A stretch of DNA of 64,000 nucleotides from Paludisphaera soli (GTDB taxonomy: Bacteria; Planctomycetota; Planctomycetia; Isosphaerales; Isosphaeraceae): contig NZ_JAALJI010000003.1 in the NCBI RefSeq assembly GCF_011064595.1, positions 1 through 64,000 on the forward strand, given 5' to 3'. Of this stretch, positions 52,925-60,842 are shown in pieces (positions within the stretch are counted from its first letter, which is position 1; every line of letters starts with the position of its first letter). Made by a program: the position numbers and the translations under genes. Below the pieces are notes generated by a model. That model was not told the origin of the DNA, did no database searches, and worked only from the letters and a program-made list of their open reading frames with translations.

Positions 52925-54427
52925 CTAGGCGCGGGGATGGAACAGGCGACGGTAAAACCTGAGGAAACGGTCGACCGTCGCCGAGTCCGCATAAGGGAAG
53001 AGCTGGGGCCGGAAGCCCCCCGCCCTTCTCTCGAAGAGCACCTGGGGGGCGACGAACTCGCGGAGCCCCAGGAGCCCGTGAGTCCTGCCGAAACCGCTGG
53101 CCTTGAATCCGCCGAATGGCGCCGAGGCGGAGGCCGTCGGCGTGACCGCTTCGTTGACGCACACCATACCCGCCACGACTCGGCGGGCCATCTCCCGGGC
53201 GGCGGAGCGGTCGCGTCCCCAGACGCTGGCCGCCAGGGCCATCCGGCTGGAATTCGCGGCGGCGACCGCTTCCTCGACGTCGGCGACGCCGCGGACGAGC
53301 AGCACCGGCCCGAACGCCCCTTCCAGGGCCCGCTCCGGCCCCGGAGAATCGGCTTTCAGCAAGGTTGGTTCGTAATACGAGCCGGGACGGTCCATCCGAA
53401 GGCCGCCCGCGATGATCTCGGCCCCGGCGGCCGTGGTCTCGCGGAGGATCTGATCGAAACGGGTCAGCGCCTTCTCGTTAATCAAGGGGCCGACGTCGAT
53501 GCCGGCCCCCGCCGGATCGCCCACGCGAAGCCCCCTCACGGCCTCGGCGAAGGCGTGAACCCACGGCGCGGCGTCGCCCACCACGTAGACGCGCTTCACC
53601 GCGACGCAAGTCTGGCCGCATCCCACGAACGCCGACCAGACGATCGAGCGGACGGTGGCGTCGAGGGGGGCGTCGGGCATCACGATCGCGGGGTCGAAGC
53701 CGGACAATTCGACCAGGCCCGGCACCCCGTTCGCCGCCGCGGTCGCCAGGGCGCGACGCCCGGTCTCGACGCTCCCGGTGAACACCATCTTGTCGATGGG
53801 CGCTTCCATGAGGGCCCGACCCACCTCGCCGCCGCCGTGGATCATGCCCACGAGCCCGTCCGGCATCCCCGCTTCGAGTAGGCCGGCTTGCAGGCGGTCG
53901 GCCGAAGCGATCGCCAACTCCGAAGGCTTCCAAACGACGCCGCACCCCGCGGCGAGCGCCTGGGCGATCGGGACGGCGTTCAGGAACAACGGATAGTTCC
54001 AGGTGCCGATCATCCCGACCACACCCAGCGGCTTCCATCGAAGCCTGCCGACCGGAGTCAGAAGCAGGCGCTGCCACGACGGGCCGACCCGCTCGTCCGC
54101 CAGGGCCGCCCCGGCGTTCTTGACCGTCCAGCGCAGGGCGTCGAGCGTGGGGATGACGTCGCCGGCGGCGGCCTCATTCGGCGGCTTGCCGATCTCGGCG
54201 CGGATCGTCTCGGCCCAGGCGTCGGCGTCCCGGCTGAGGATCCGCCGCCAACGCTCCAGGAACGCCCTACGCTCGCTCCACGGGGTCGACTCCCAGAGCG
54301 ACTGGGCCGTCCTGGACCGTCCGACGATGCGGGCGACGTCCGAAGCCGGCGTGGCCGCGGCTCGGCCGACCTCCTCGCCCGTCGCGGGATTGCGAGTGAC
54401 CAAGATGTCTTCGACGGCGAGCGTCAT
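52925..54427 (-). CDS. NAD(P)-dependent aldehyde dehydrogenase
   Basis: A 500-residue soluble enzyme that oxidises aldehydes to acids. Catalytic parts are [20 protein letters not shown] and WKPSELAI in the cofactor site, [10 protein letters not shown], Glu240 in [11 protein letters not shown] and the nucleophile Cys274 in [11 protein letters not shown]; the C-terminus has [15 protein letters not shown]. Length is normal. I start at ATG 54427; a longer frame from 54544 lacks family similarity. It is the first gene of an operon with secreted MsrB. Which aldehyde it handles is unknown. Confidence 0.95.
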   Translation of the reverse strand: MTLAVEDILVTRNPATGEEVGRAAATPASDVARIVGRSRTAQSLWESTPWSERRAFLERWRRILSRDADAWAETIRAEIGKPPNEAAAGDVIPTLDALRWTVKNAGAALADERVGPSWQRLLLTPVGRLRWKPLGVVGMIGTWNYPLFLNAVPIAQALAAGCGVVWKPSELAIASADRLQAGLLEAGMPDGLVGMIHGGGEVGRALMEAPIDKMVFTGSVETGRRALATAAANGVPGLVELSGFDPAIVMPDAPLDATVRSIVWSAFVGCGQTCVAVKRVYVVGDAAPWVHAFAEAVRGLRVGDPAGAGIDVGPLINEKALTRFDQILRETTAAGAEIIAGGLRMDRPGSYYEPTLLKADSPGPERALEGAFGPVLLVRGVADVEEAVAAANSSRMALAASVWGRDRSAAREMARRVVAGMVCVNEAVTPTASASAPFGGFKASGFGRTHGLLGLREFVAPQVLFERRAGGFRPQLFPYADSATVDRFLRFYRRLFHPRA

Positions 54428-54877
54428 GCGATCCTTTCCGTGGCATTCAGGGCCCGGATCATCGCCCTTGCGCGGGCTCTCCAACCGGGACTTAGGAGCC
54501 AAGATAGCAGAATCTCGGGCCGGCGCGACGCTTCGTCGGGACATCGCCGACGGTCCGGGCGGCGCCGAAATTCGATGAATTCCTTTGAAGCTCGCCTCCG
54601 GGCGGGGTTATGATTCAAAAGTTGTTGAAGGGTCCCGGGCTCCGCCAGTCGCCATGGATCCTCGATCTGGCGATCGAGATCTCGAGTGCGGAACCGCCCC
54701 CTCTTCCGACGGCATCGGATCCCCTGGAGTCCTGGTTCGAAGCTCTAGTCCATCCCTCCCCTGGTCGTGCGCATGCCCGGGGGGCGGTCCCGCCGCCCGG
54801 CCGGGCTTGGGCGTGATGCACGGGCCGTCGACCTCGGACGTTCCCCCCCCGCCACCTGCAATCGCTGGAGCGAGCAT
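54428..54877. other. Divergent intergenic region and long leader ahead of the oxidoreductase gene
   Basis: A 450-base divergent region. It contains the TTGAAG/TATGAT promoter at 54585-54614 and then about 260 bases of transcribed leader. Within the leader a GC-rich hairpin (GGGCGG with CCGCCC, 54782-54798) stands out; an open frame of 68 codons there has no credible protein character. Confidence 0.4.
54585..54614 (+). promoter_or_regulatory. Candidate strong promoter of the Tat-exported oxidoreductase gene
   Basis: TTGAAG, 18 bases, TATGAT: four and five of six matches to the housekeeping consensus, unusually good for this GC-rich window. It implies a leader of roughly 255 bases before the ATG at 54878. 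Confidence 0.5.
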
Positions 54878-56257
54878 ATGACTGATCCTCAGAGCGGCGC
54901 GTCGCGTCGAGATTTCCTGAAGACCGGCGGCGCCGTCGCCACCGTCGCGGCCCTCGCGCAGACGGCCGCCCCCCTCGTCCACGCCGGCGAGGATAACACG
55001 ATCCAGGTCGCGCTGATCGGTTGCGGCGGTCGCGGCACCGGAGCGGCCGAGAACGCGCTGCTGACCACCAGCGGCCCGATCAAGCTGGTCGCGATGGCCG
55101 ACGTCTTCGAGGACAAGCTGAACGACAGCTTCGCCCAGCTCGACAAGACGTTCAGCGAGTCCAAGCAGGTCGACGTCCCCGGCGAGCGGAAGTTCATCGG
55201 CTTCGACGCCTACCGCAAGGCCATCGACTGCCTGAAGCCCGGCGACGTGGCCATTTTCGCCACCCCCCCGGCCTTCCGTTGGGTCAACTACGCCTACGCC
55301 ATCGAAAAGGGCGTCAACGTCTTCATGGAGAAGCCCGTCACCGTCGACGGCCCCACCTCCAAGCGGATGCTGGAGCTGAACGAGAAGGCGCTGGCGAAGA
55401 ACCTGAAGGTCGGCGTCGGCCTCATGTGCCGCCACTGCAAGGCCCGCCAGGAGCTGTTCGACCGGATCCAGGGGGGGGAGATCGGCGACATCATCGCCCT
55501 TCGTGCCTACCGCCAGACCGGCCCGGTCGGCTCGGCCAACGTCCCGCCGAAGCCCAACGACATCAGCGAGCTGATGTACCAGATCCGCAAGTTCCACGGC
55601 TTCCTGTGGGCCAGCGGCGGTGCCTACAGCGACTTCCTCATCCACAACATCGACGAGTGCTGCTGGATGAAGAACGCCTGGCCGGTCAAGGCCGAGGCCA
55701 GCGGAGCCCGCACCTACCGCAACGACTGGATCGACCAGAACTTCGACACCTACTCGGTCGAGTACACCTTCGACGACGGCACCAAGCTCTTCCTCGAAGG
55801 CCGCAACATCGACGGCTGCAAGTCCGAGTTCGCCAGCTACGCCCACGGCTCGAAGAACTCGGCCGTCATCTCGTCGAACTCGCACTCCCCGGCCAAGTGC
55901 CGGATCTACAACGGCCAGAAGCTCGGCTCCAAGAAGGACCTCGCCTGGGCCTTCCCCCAGCCCGAGCCGAACCCCTATCAGCTCGAATGGGACCACCTGG
56001 TCGAGGCGATCCGCACCGACCATCCCTACAACGAGGTGAAGCGCGGCGTTGAGGCCAGCCTGGTGACCTCGATGGGCCGCATGGCCGCCCACACGGGCGA
56101 GGTCGTCACGTTCGACGACATGCTCAACTGCAGCCACGAGTTCGCCCCCGACCTCGAGAAGCTGACCATGGACGGCCCGGCGCCGCTTCAGACCAAGCCC
56201 AACGGCAAGTACCCGATCCCGCAGCCCGGCATCATCCGCGACCGCGAGTTCGGTTGA
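54878..56257 (+). CDS. Tat-exported Gfo/Idh/MocA family oxidoreductase
   Basis: A 459-residue enzyme. The N-terminus carries a twin-arginine signal (SRRDFLKTGG at residues 9-18, then a hydrophobic stretch ending VHA), so it is exported folded with its nicotinamide cofactor. The Rossmann part has VALIGCGGRGTGAAENAL, DVAIFATPP and FMEKPVTVDGPTSK, with the EKP Lys. The C-terminal part has GVGLMCRHCKARQE, ASGGAYSDFLIHNIDECCWM and a closing KYPIPQPG. Such proteins act on sugars outside the cytoplasm. GGAGCGAG precedes the ATG. A long leader and its own strong terminator make it a separate unit from the next paralogue. Confidence 0.94.
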   Translation: MTDPQSGASRRDFLKTGGAVATVAALAQTAAPLVHAGEDNTIQVALIGCGGRGTGAAENALLTTSGPIKLVAMADVFEDKLNDSFAQLDKTFSESKQVDVPGERKFIGFDAYRKAIDCLKPGDVAIFATPPAFRWVNYAYAIEKGVNVFMEKPVTVDGPTSKRMLELNEKALAKNLKVGVGLMCRHCKARQELFDRIQGGEIGDIIALRAYRQTGPVGSANVPPKPNDISELMYQIRKFHGFLWASGGAYSDFLIHNIDECCWMKNAWPVKAEASGARTYRNDWIDQNFDTYSVEYTFDDGTKLFLEGRNIDGCKSEFASYAHGSKNSAVISSNSHSPAKCRIYNGQKLGSKKDLAWAFPQPEPNPYQLEWDHLVEAIRTDHPYNEVKRGVEASLVTSMGRMAAHTGEVVTFDDMLNCSHEFAPDLEKLTMDGPAPLQTKPNGKYPIPQPGIIRDREFG

Positions 56258-56298
56258 TCCCGACGGCGAGTCCTCTCGCCGAATGATGAACGACGAAT

Positions 56299-56334
56299 CC
56301 CGGGCCGCGATGCGAATCGCCGCCCGGGTTTTTT
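56299..56334 (+). terminator. Rho-independent terminator after the oxidoreductase gene
   Basis: CCCGGGC pairs with GCCCGGG, and inside it GCGAT pairs with ATCGC over a GCGA loop. Six T bases (56329-56334) follow directly. This is the clearest intrinsic terminator in the window, 41 bases past the stop codon. Confidence 0.85.
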
Positions 56335-56382
56335 CATGGCCGAGGCCCTGGGCCTGCCAGGGCTTCGGGCCGGGGTGGGTCC

Positions 56383-56411
56383 TTGAGTCCGGGGCTAGGG
56401 TCTGGTACGAA
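56383..56411 (+). promoter_or_regulatory. Candidate promoter of the second Tat-exported oxidoreductase gene
   Basis: TTGAGT, 17 bases, TACGAA, placed between the upstream terminator and the ATG at 56474. Transcription would start near 56418. The -10 box is only a partial match. Confidence 0.38.
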
Positions 56412-56473
56412 GCTGGGAGTCCGTTTCCGGACCTCGCACAGCCGGGAGGTCCGACGACCTCGGAGGGGAAGTG

Positions 56474-57790
56474 ATGACCGATCGGTGGACCAGGCGGGAG
56501 TTGCTGGCGTATTCGGCATTCGGGGCGGCGACCGGGAGCCTCAGCTCTCGCGCCCTCGCGTATCAGGACGAGCCGGCCGCGCCCAAGCCGAGCGACTCGC
56601 CCAACGAGGCGATCGTCCTCGGCTTCATCGGCGTCGGGGGCATGGGTTCAGGACTTCTGAACATCTTCAAGGGCTTCCCGGACGTCCGCGTCGCCGCCGT
56701 CTGCGACGTGTACGAGCCCCACGCGCTGCGCGCCAAGGAATCCGCCGGCGGCAAGCCGGACGTCTACGGCGACTTCCGCAAGGTCGTCGATCGCAAGGAT
56801 ATCGACGCCGTGGTCGTCGCGACCCCTGACCACTGGCACGCCATCCCGACCATCATGGCCTGCCAGGCCGAGAAGGACGTGTATTGCGAGAAGCCGCTGG
56901 CCCACCGGGTGGCCGAGGGCAGGGCCGTCTCGGACGCCGCCGCCAAGTACAAGCGCGTCACCCAGATGGGCAACCTGATCCACGCCGGCGAGAACTACCA
57001 CCGGGTGGCCGAGATCGTGCAGTCCGGCGTCCTGGGCAAGATCACCAAGACCCGCGCCTGGATGTCGGCCTCGCGCGAGAGCTTCGGCCGGCCCGCCGAC
57101 GCCACGCCCCCGGCCGGCTGCGACTACGACTTCTGGCTGGGCCCCGCCCCGGAACGGCCCTTCAACATCAACCGATTCACCTTCAACTGGCGCTGGTACT
57201 GGGACTACGGCGGCGGCATCCTCACCGACTTCTGCTGCCACCTGATCGACCTGGTCCACTGGGCCATGGAGGTCGACGCCCCGCGCACCATCAGCGCGAC
57301 GGGCGGCCGGTTCGCCACCGACGACAACGCCGAGACCCCGGATACGCTGGAGGTCGCCTACGAGTACGAGAAGGGGGGCGACAAGTTCCTCCTCGCCTGG
57401 AGCCAGACCGATGTCAGCGATCACGGATTCGACGGCAAGCCCTCCGGTGTGATGTTCCAGGGAACCGAGGGTACTCTGGTCACGAACTACAACCATCACG
57501 AAATCTTCCCGGTGAAGGGGAAGACGATCGCGGATGCCCCACGGGTTTTGCCGCGGTCGGTCGGCCACCATCGCGAGTGGCTCGACGCCATCAAGACGCG
57601 GGCGACCTGCTCGTGCAACTTCGAGTACGGCCATCGCCTGACCACGGTCGGCGAGCTCGGCAACATCTCGCTCTGGACCGGCGAGAAGCTCGTGTGGGAC
57701 CCGGCCGCCGAGCGGATCACGAACCACGCGGACGCCAACCAGTTCCTGACCAAGGAATATCGCAAGCCCTGGGTCCTCCCCACCGTCTGA
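56474..57790 (+). CDS. Tat-exported Gfo/Idh/MocA family oxidoreductase (second copy)
   Basis: A 438-residue enzyme. The start has a twin-arginine signal (WTRRELLAYSAFGAATG), followed by the Rossmann sequence FIGVGGMGSGLLNIFKG, VVVATPDHWHAIPTIMA and CEKPLAHRVAEG. The C-terminal domain has FNINRFTFNWRWYWDYGGGI and LTDFCCHLIDLVHW, with the His of the active site. Closest in layout to the planctomycete/verrucomicrobial exported group. GGAGG before ATG 56474 decides against a GTG one codon earlier. It is followed 34 bases later by an FG-GAP protein, so the two form an operon; substrate is unknown. Confidence 0.94.
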   Translation: MTDRWTRRELLAYSAFGAATGSLSSRALAYQDEPAAPKPSDSPNEAIVLGFIGVGGMGSGLLNIFKGFPDVRVAAVCDVYEPHALRAKESAGGKPDVYGDFRKVVDRKDIDAVVVATPDHWHAIPTIMACQAEKDVYCEKPLAHRVAEGRAVSDAAAKYKRVTQMGNLIHAGENYHRVAEIVQSGVLGKITKTRAWMSASRESFGRPADATPPAGCDYDFWLGPAPERPFNINRFTFNWRWYWDYGGGILTDFCCHLIDLVHWAMEVDAPRTISATGGRFATDDNAETPDTLEVAYEYEKGGDKFLLAWSQTDVSDHGFDGKPSGVMFQGTEGTLVTNYNHHEIFPVKGKTIADAPRVLPRSVGHHREWLDAIKTRATCSCNFEYGHRLTTVGELGNISLWTGEKLVWDPAAERITNHADANQFLTKEYRKPWVLPTV

Positions 57791-57824
57791 CATCGTCCGC
57801 CTCTCGACCTCCGGAGAATGAGCC

Positions 57825-59033
57825 ATGAAACGGATCTCGATCGCCGCCGCCGTCCTCGCGGGGGCGTGGCTGGCCTCCCCGGCGATGGCCGGCGAGCCTC
57901 GCTGGAAGCAGCACACGATCAACGGCAAGAGCGAGTTCGAGGCGGCCGCCGCATTCGACGTCGACGGCGACGGCAAGCTCGACGTCCTGTCCGGCGACTC
58001 CTGGTACAAGGCCCCCGACTGGAAGCGCAATCCGGTGCGCGAGGTCCAGCGCCAGGGCACCTACTACAACGATTTCGCCGTCGTCCCGATCGACGTCGAC
58101 GGCGACGGCGATCGCGACTTCGTGACGGCTTCCTACTTCGGCAAGGACGTCGCCTGGGTCGAGAATCCGGGCAAGCCGGGCGCGACCTGGACGTACCATC
58201 AGATCGACACGCCCGGCACCAGCGAGGCCGCCGTCGCCGTCGACCTCTCCGGCGACGGCGTGCCCGACATCCTGCCGAACTCGACGAACGTCGTGGTCTG
58301 GTACGAGGTCGCGAAGAAGGCCGACGGCAAGGGCGTCGAGTTCAAGAAGCACGACTTCGGCACGGAAGCGGCCGGCCACGGCGTCGGCACGGGCGACGTC
58401 AACGGCGACGGCCGGACCGACCTGCTGACCCCCAAAGGCTGGTTCGAGGCCCCGGCCGACCCCTCGCGCGAGACCTGGACCTGGCACCCCGACTGGAATT
58501 TGGGCGCGACCGGCATCCAGATCCTGGCCAAGGACGTCGACGGCGACGGCCTCTCGGACCTCGTCTACGGCATGGGCCACGACTTCGGGCTCTACTGGGC
58601 GAAGCAGGCCAAGGGTGCCGACGGCAAGGCCACCTGGACGAAGGCCCCGATCGACGAGACCGTCGCCTCGGTCCACACCCAGCTTTGGGCTGACATCGAC
58701 GGCGACGGCAAGGCCGACGAGTTGATCTCTGGCAAGCGGGTCTACGCCCACGAGATCGAGCCCGGAGCGACCGACGGTTCCCTCGTCGCCTGGTACAAGT
58801 TCGATCCCAAGGCCGGTCGGTGGGCCAAGCACGTGGTCTTCCAGGGCGAGCCCGCGAAGAACGCCCCCGAGAACGGGGCCGAGCGCCTGGCCCTTCGCGA
58901 TTTCCCCGTTGGGACCGCCGGGACCGGGCTCCAGGTCTCCGCCGTCGACATCGACGGCGACGGCGACATCGACCTCGTCTGCCCCGGCAAGAGCGGGCTG
59001 TACCTGTTCGAGAATCTCGGCTCTGGCGAGTGA
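57825..59033 (+). CDS. Exported FG-GAP/VCBS repeat protein
   Basis: A 402-residue protein with a signal peptide (residues 1-22, ending AMA). It has about six propeller blades with calcium-loop motifs: DVDGDGKLDVL, DVDGDGDRDFV, DLSGDGVPDIL, DVNGDGRTDLL, DVDGDGLSDLV, DIDGDGKADEL and DIDGDGDIDLV. No ASPIC/UnbV domain follows, unlike the larger protein at 4.5-6.3 kb. It probably binds a ligand or the partner oxidoreductase, whose gene precedes it by 34 bases. GGAGAATG stands near the ATG. A 14-bp hairpin follows the stop. Confidence 0.92.
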   Translation: MKRISIAAAVLAGAWLASPAMAGEPRWKQHTINGKSEFEAAAAFDVDGDGKLDVLSGDSWYKAPDWKRNPVREVQRQGTYYNDFAVVPIDVDGDGDRDFVTASYFGKDVAWVENPGKPGATWTYHQIDTPGTSEAAVAVDLSGDGVPDILPNSTNVVVWYEVAKKADGKGVEFKKHDFGTEAAGHGVGTGDVNGDGRTDLLTPKGWFEAPADPSRETWTWHPDWNLGATGIQILAKDVDGDGLSDLVYGMGHDFGLYWAKQAKGADGKATWTKAPIDETVASVHTQLWADIDGDGKADELISGKRVYAHEIEPGATDGSLVAWYKFDPKAGRWAKHVVFQGEPAKNAPENGAERLALRDFPVGTAGTGLQVSAVDIDGDGDIDLVCPGKSGLYLFENLGSGE

Positions 59034-59056
59034 CCCCGAATCCGAGACCCGATCGG

Positions 59057-59088
59057 CGACGAGCCTCCCGCTGCCGGGAGGCTCGTCG
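59057..59088 (+). terminator. Long perfect hairpin after the FG-GAP gene
   Basis: CGACGAGCCTCCCG, a CTGC loop, then CGGGAGGCTCGTCG: a perfect 14-bp stem 24 bases past the stop. The bases that follow (CGTCGTCC) form no T run, so it may act as an mRNA 3' stabiliser or a factor-dependent stop. Confidence 0.55.
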
Positions 59089-59125
59089 CGTCGTCCGCGG
59101 AAGCCTTGGCGCTCGTGGAGACACG

Positions 59126-59140
59126 CTTTACTCTATAAAG
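59126..59140 (+). promoter_or_regulatory. Candidate -10 box and inverted repeat ahead of the membrane protein/regulator pair
   Basis: TATAAA (59134-59139) is a near-perfect -10 box inside the inverted repeat CTTTA-N5-TAAAG. No -35 box at 16-18 bases is convincing. The inverted repeat could be bound by the winged-helix protein encoded two genes later. Confidence 0.33.
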
Positions 59141-59201
59141 CCGGCAGGTGTCGTGGTCGAATTTCGGGTATCTCCCGACGATGATCGACGGAAGGGCGGG
59201 C

Positions 59202-59816
59202 ATGGAACTCAAGGAAGCGTTGGTACAGATCACCGAAATCCGCACCCAGATGGCGCGGTCCGAGGTGTTCCGCGGCTACCGGGCCGTGCCCGCGGCCTTC
59301 TCCGGCGCGGTGGCACTTGCCGCCGCGGCCGTGCAGGCTCTTACCATCCCGGACCCGATGCAGCAGTATCCGGCGTATCTGGCACTCTGGATCGGTACGG
59401 CGGTGGTCAGCGGCGGCTCGGCGGTGATGGAAATGTTGATTCGGGCCCGCAATGCGGGCTCGTCATTGACGCGCGAGCAGACCGCCCTCGCGATGGAGCA
59501 GTTCTTCCCCTGCCTGGCGGCGGGGGCCCTGGTCACGCTGGTGATCGCCCGCTCGGCGCCCGCCTTGGTCTGGATCTTGCCGGGTCTCTGGCAGCTATTC
59601 TACAGCCTGGGCATCTTCGCCACCTCGCGGCTCCTCCCGCGACCGATGTCCGGGGTCGCCGTGTTCTACGCCGCGTGCGGTGCCACGGTCCTGGCGACCT
59701 CGCAAGGCGAGTGGGCCCTGAACCCCCTGGCCATGGGCCTGCCCTTCGGGCTGGGCCAACTCCTCGCCGCCGCCGTGCTCTACCGGACCCTGGAGCGCGA
59801 TCATGACGCATCCTGA
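59202..59816 (+). CDS. Integral membrane protein paired with a winged-helix regulator
   Basis: A 204-residue protein. The soluble start MELKEALVQITEIRTQMARS and VFRGYRAVPAAFSG is followed by five hydrophobic segments, among them VALAAAAVQALTI, YLALWIGTAVVSGGSAVM, FPCLAAGALVTLVIA and LVWILPGLWQLFYSLGIF. I do not know a named function. Two in-frame starts exist (59181 and 59202); I prefer 59202 because GGAAGG lies just upstream. It overlaps the regulator gene by 14 bases, so the two proteins are translated together and may act together. Confidence 0.74.
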   Translation: MELKEALVQITEIRTQMARSEVFRGYRAVPAAFSGAVALAAAAVQALTIPDPMQQYPAYLALWIGTAVVSGGSAVMEMLIRARNAGSSLTREQTALAMEQFFPCLAAGALVTLVIARSAPALVWILPGLWQLFYSLGIFATSRLLPRPMSGVAVFYAACGATVLATSQGEWALNPLAMGLPFGLGQLLAAAVLYRTLERDHDAS

Positions 59817-60198
59817 TCCCAAGCCAGACGAGCCGACCGGCCGCTTCGCCTACGAAGGGCTGGAACGGATCTTCCACGAGAAGGCCCGACTCGGGATCAT
59901 GACCTCGCTGGTGACCCACTCGCGGGGGCTGGTCTTCGCCGACCTCAAGGACCTCTGCCAGCTGACCGACGGCAACCTGAGTCGGCACCTCCAGATCCTC
60001 CACGAGGCCGGGTTCGTCGAGATCTGGAAGGGCTTCCACAAGAAGCGACCGCAGACCCTCTGCCGCGTGACCGAGGGGGGCCGCCAGCGCTTCCTGGAAT
60101 ACATCAACGTCCTCGAAACCGTCGTCCAGGACGCCCTGAAGGCCGCCTCGGGCTCGCCCTCGAGCCCCAAGCTGGCGGAAGGGTGGTCCCCGATCTGA
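59803..60198 (+). CDS. Winged helix-turn-helix transcriptional regulator
   Basis: A 131-residue DNA-binding protein. The winged helix spans residues ~20-85: ARLGIMTSLVTHSRGLVFAD, the recognition stretch DLCQLTDGNLSRHLQILHEA and a wing with FHKKRPQTLCRVTEGGRQRF. This is the ArsR/MarR-like single-domain layout used by small dimeric repressors. No metal-binding cysteines are evident. It overlaps the membrane protein gene by 14 bases and precedes the PPOX gene by 25 bases, so the three are probably one operon. Confidence 0.88.
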   Translation: MTHPDPKPDEPTGRFAYEGLERIFHEKARLGIMTSLVTHSRGLVFADLKDLCQLTDGNLSRHLQILHEAGFVEIWKGFHKKRPQTLCRVTEGGRQRFLEYINVLETVVQDALKAASGSPSSPKLAEGWSPI

Positions 60199-60223
60199 CC
60201 ACGCCTCGACGCTGGGGGGACCC

Positions 60224-60805
60224 ATGCCCGCGGAACTGTGGCGGCCGTCGCTCGACCTGGCGTTGCACCGGAACCGGAACAACCCCGGGCTCCGTCTGGT
60301 CCAGCTTGCGACAGTCCGGCCGGACGGCCGCCCGGCGATCCGAACGGTCGTCTTCCGAGGCTTCCTGGACGACACCCGGCAACTGGCTTTCAGCACCGAC
60401 GGCCGGAGCGCCAAGCGGGCCGAGATCGCGGCCAACCCCGGAGGTGCGGTCTGCTGGTATTTCCCCGAGACCCGCGAGCAGTTCCGGGTGACGGGGCTGT
60501 TGAGCCTGGTCGACGCCTCGACGCCCGATCCGGCCCTTCGCGAAGCCCGCGCGGACCTTTGGGCCGAACTGAGCGATGAGACCCGCACCACCTTCACCTG
60601 GCCGTCGCCGGGCGAGGCGCGAGACGTGGGTCGCCCCTTCCCCTCGACGCCTCCGAACCGGGCCGAGCCGGTGGCTTCGTTCTGCCTCATGATCCTGACG
60701 GCCACCGAGGTCGACCACCTGGAACTGCACAGCTCCCCCCACCATCGTTGGCAGTTTGAAGCCGACGCCCAGGGAAGATGGTCGGGCCGCGAGGTCAATC
60801 CCTGA
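60224..60805 (+). CDS. Pyridoxamine 5'-phosphate oxidase-like FMN-binding protein (Alr4036 type)
   Basis: A 193-residue flavoprotein of the split-barrel family. The N-terminal half has NPGLRLVQLATVRPDGRPAI, VVFRGFLDDTRQLAFSTDGR and AVCWYFPETREQFRVTG, the FMN-contact region; the C-terminal half has ELHSSPHHRWQFEADAQGRW. Members bind FMN or F420 and reduce small molecules; true PNP/PMP oxidase is not established for this subgroup. The ribosome site is weak. It is last in a three-gene unit with the membrane protein and the regulator. Confidence 0.9.
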   Translation: MPAELWRPSLDLALHRNRNNPGLRLVQLATVRPDGRPAIRTVVFRGFLDDTRQLAFSTDGRSAKRAEIAANPGGAVCWYFPETREQFRVTGLLSLVDASTPDPALREARADLWAELSDETRTTFTWPSPGEARDVGRPFPSTPPNRAEPVASFCLMILTATEVDHLELHSSPHHRWQFEADAQGRWSGREVNP

Positions 60806-60842
60806 CCTGACCGCGGCCCGTCTTTCGGGATTCCTTCCTCGC

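Noticed and set aside
54610-54816. Possible 68-codon gene in the leader of the exported oxidoreductase
   Set aside because: No ribosome site, Pro/Ala-rich translation without family character, and it lies downstream of the promoter within an untranslated leader.
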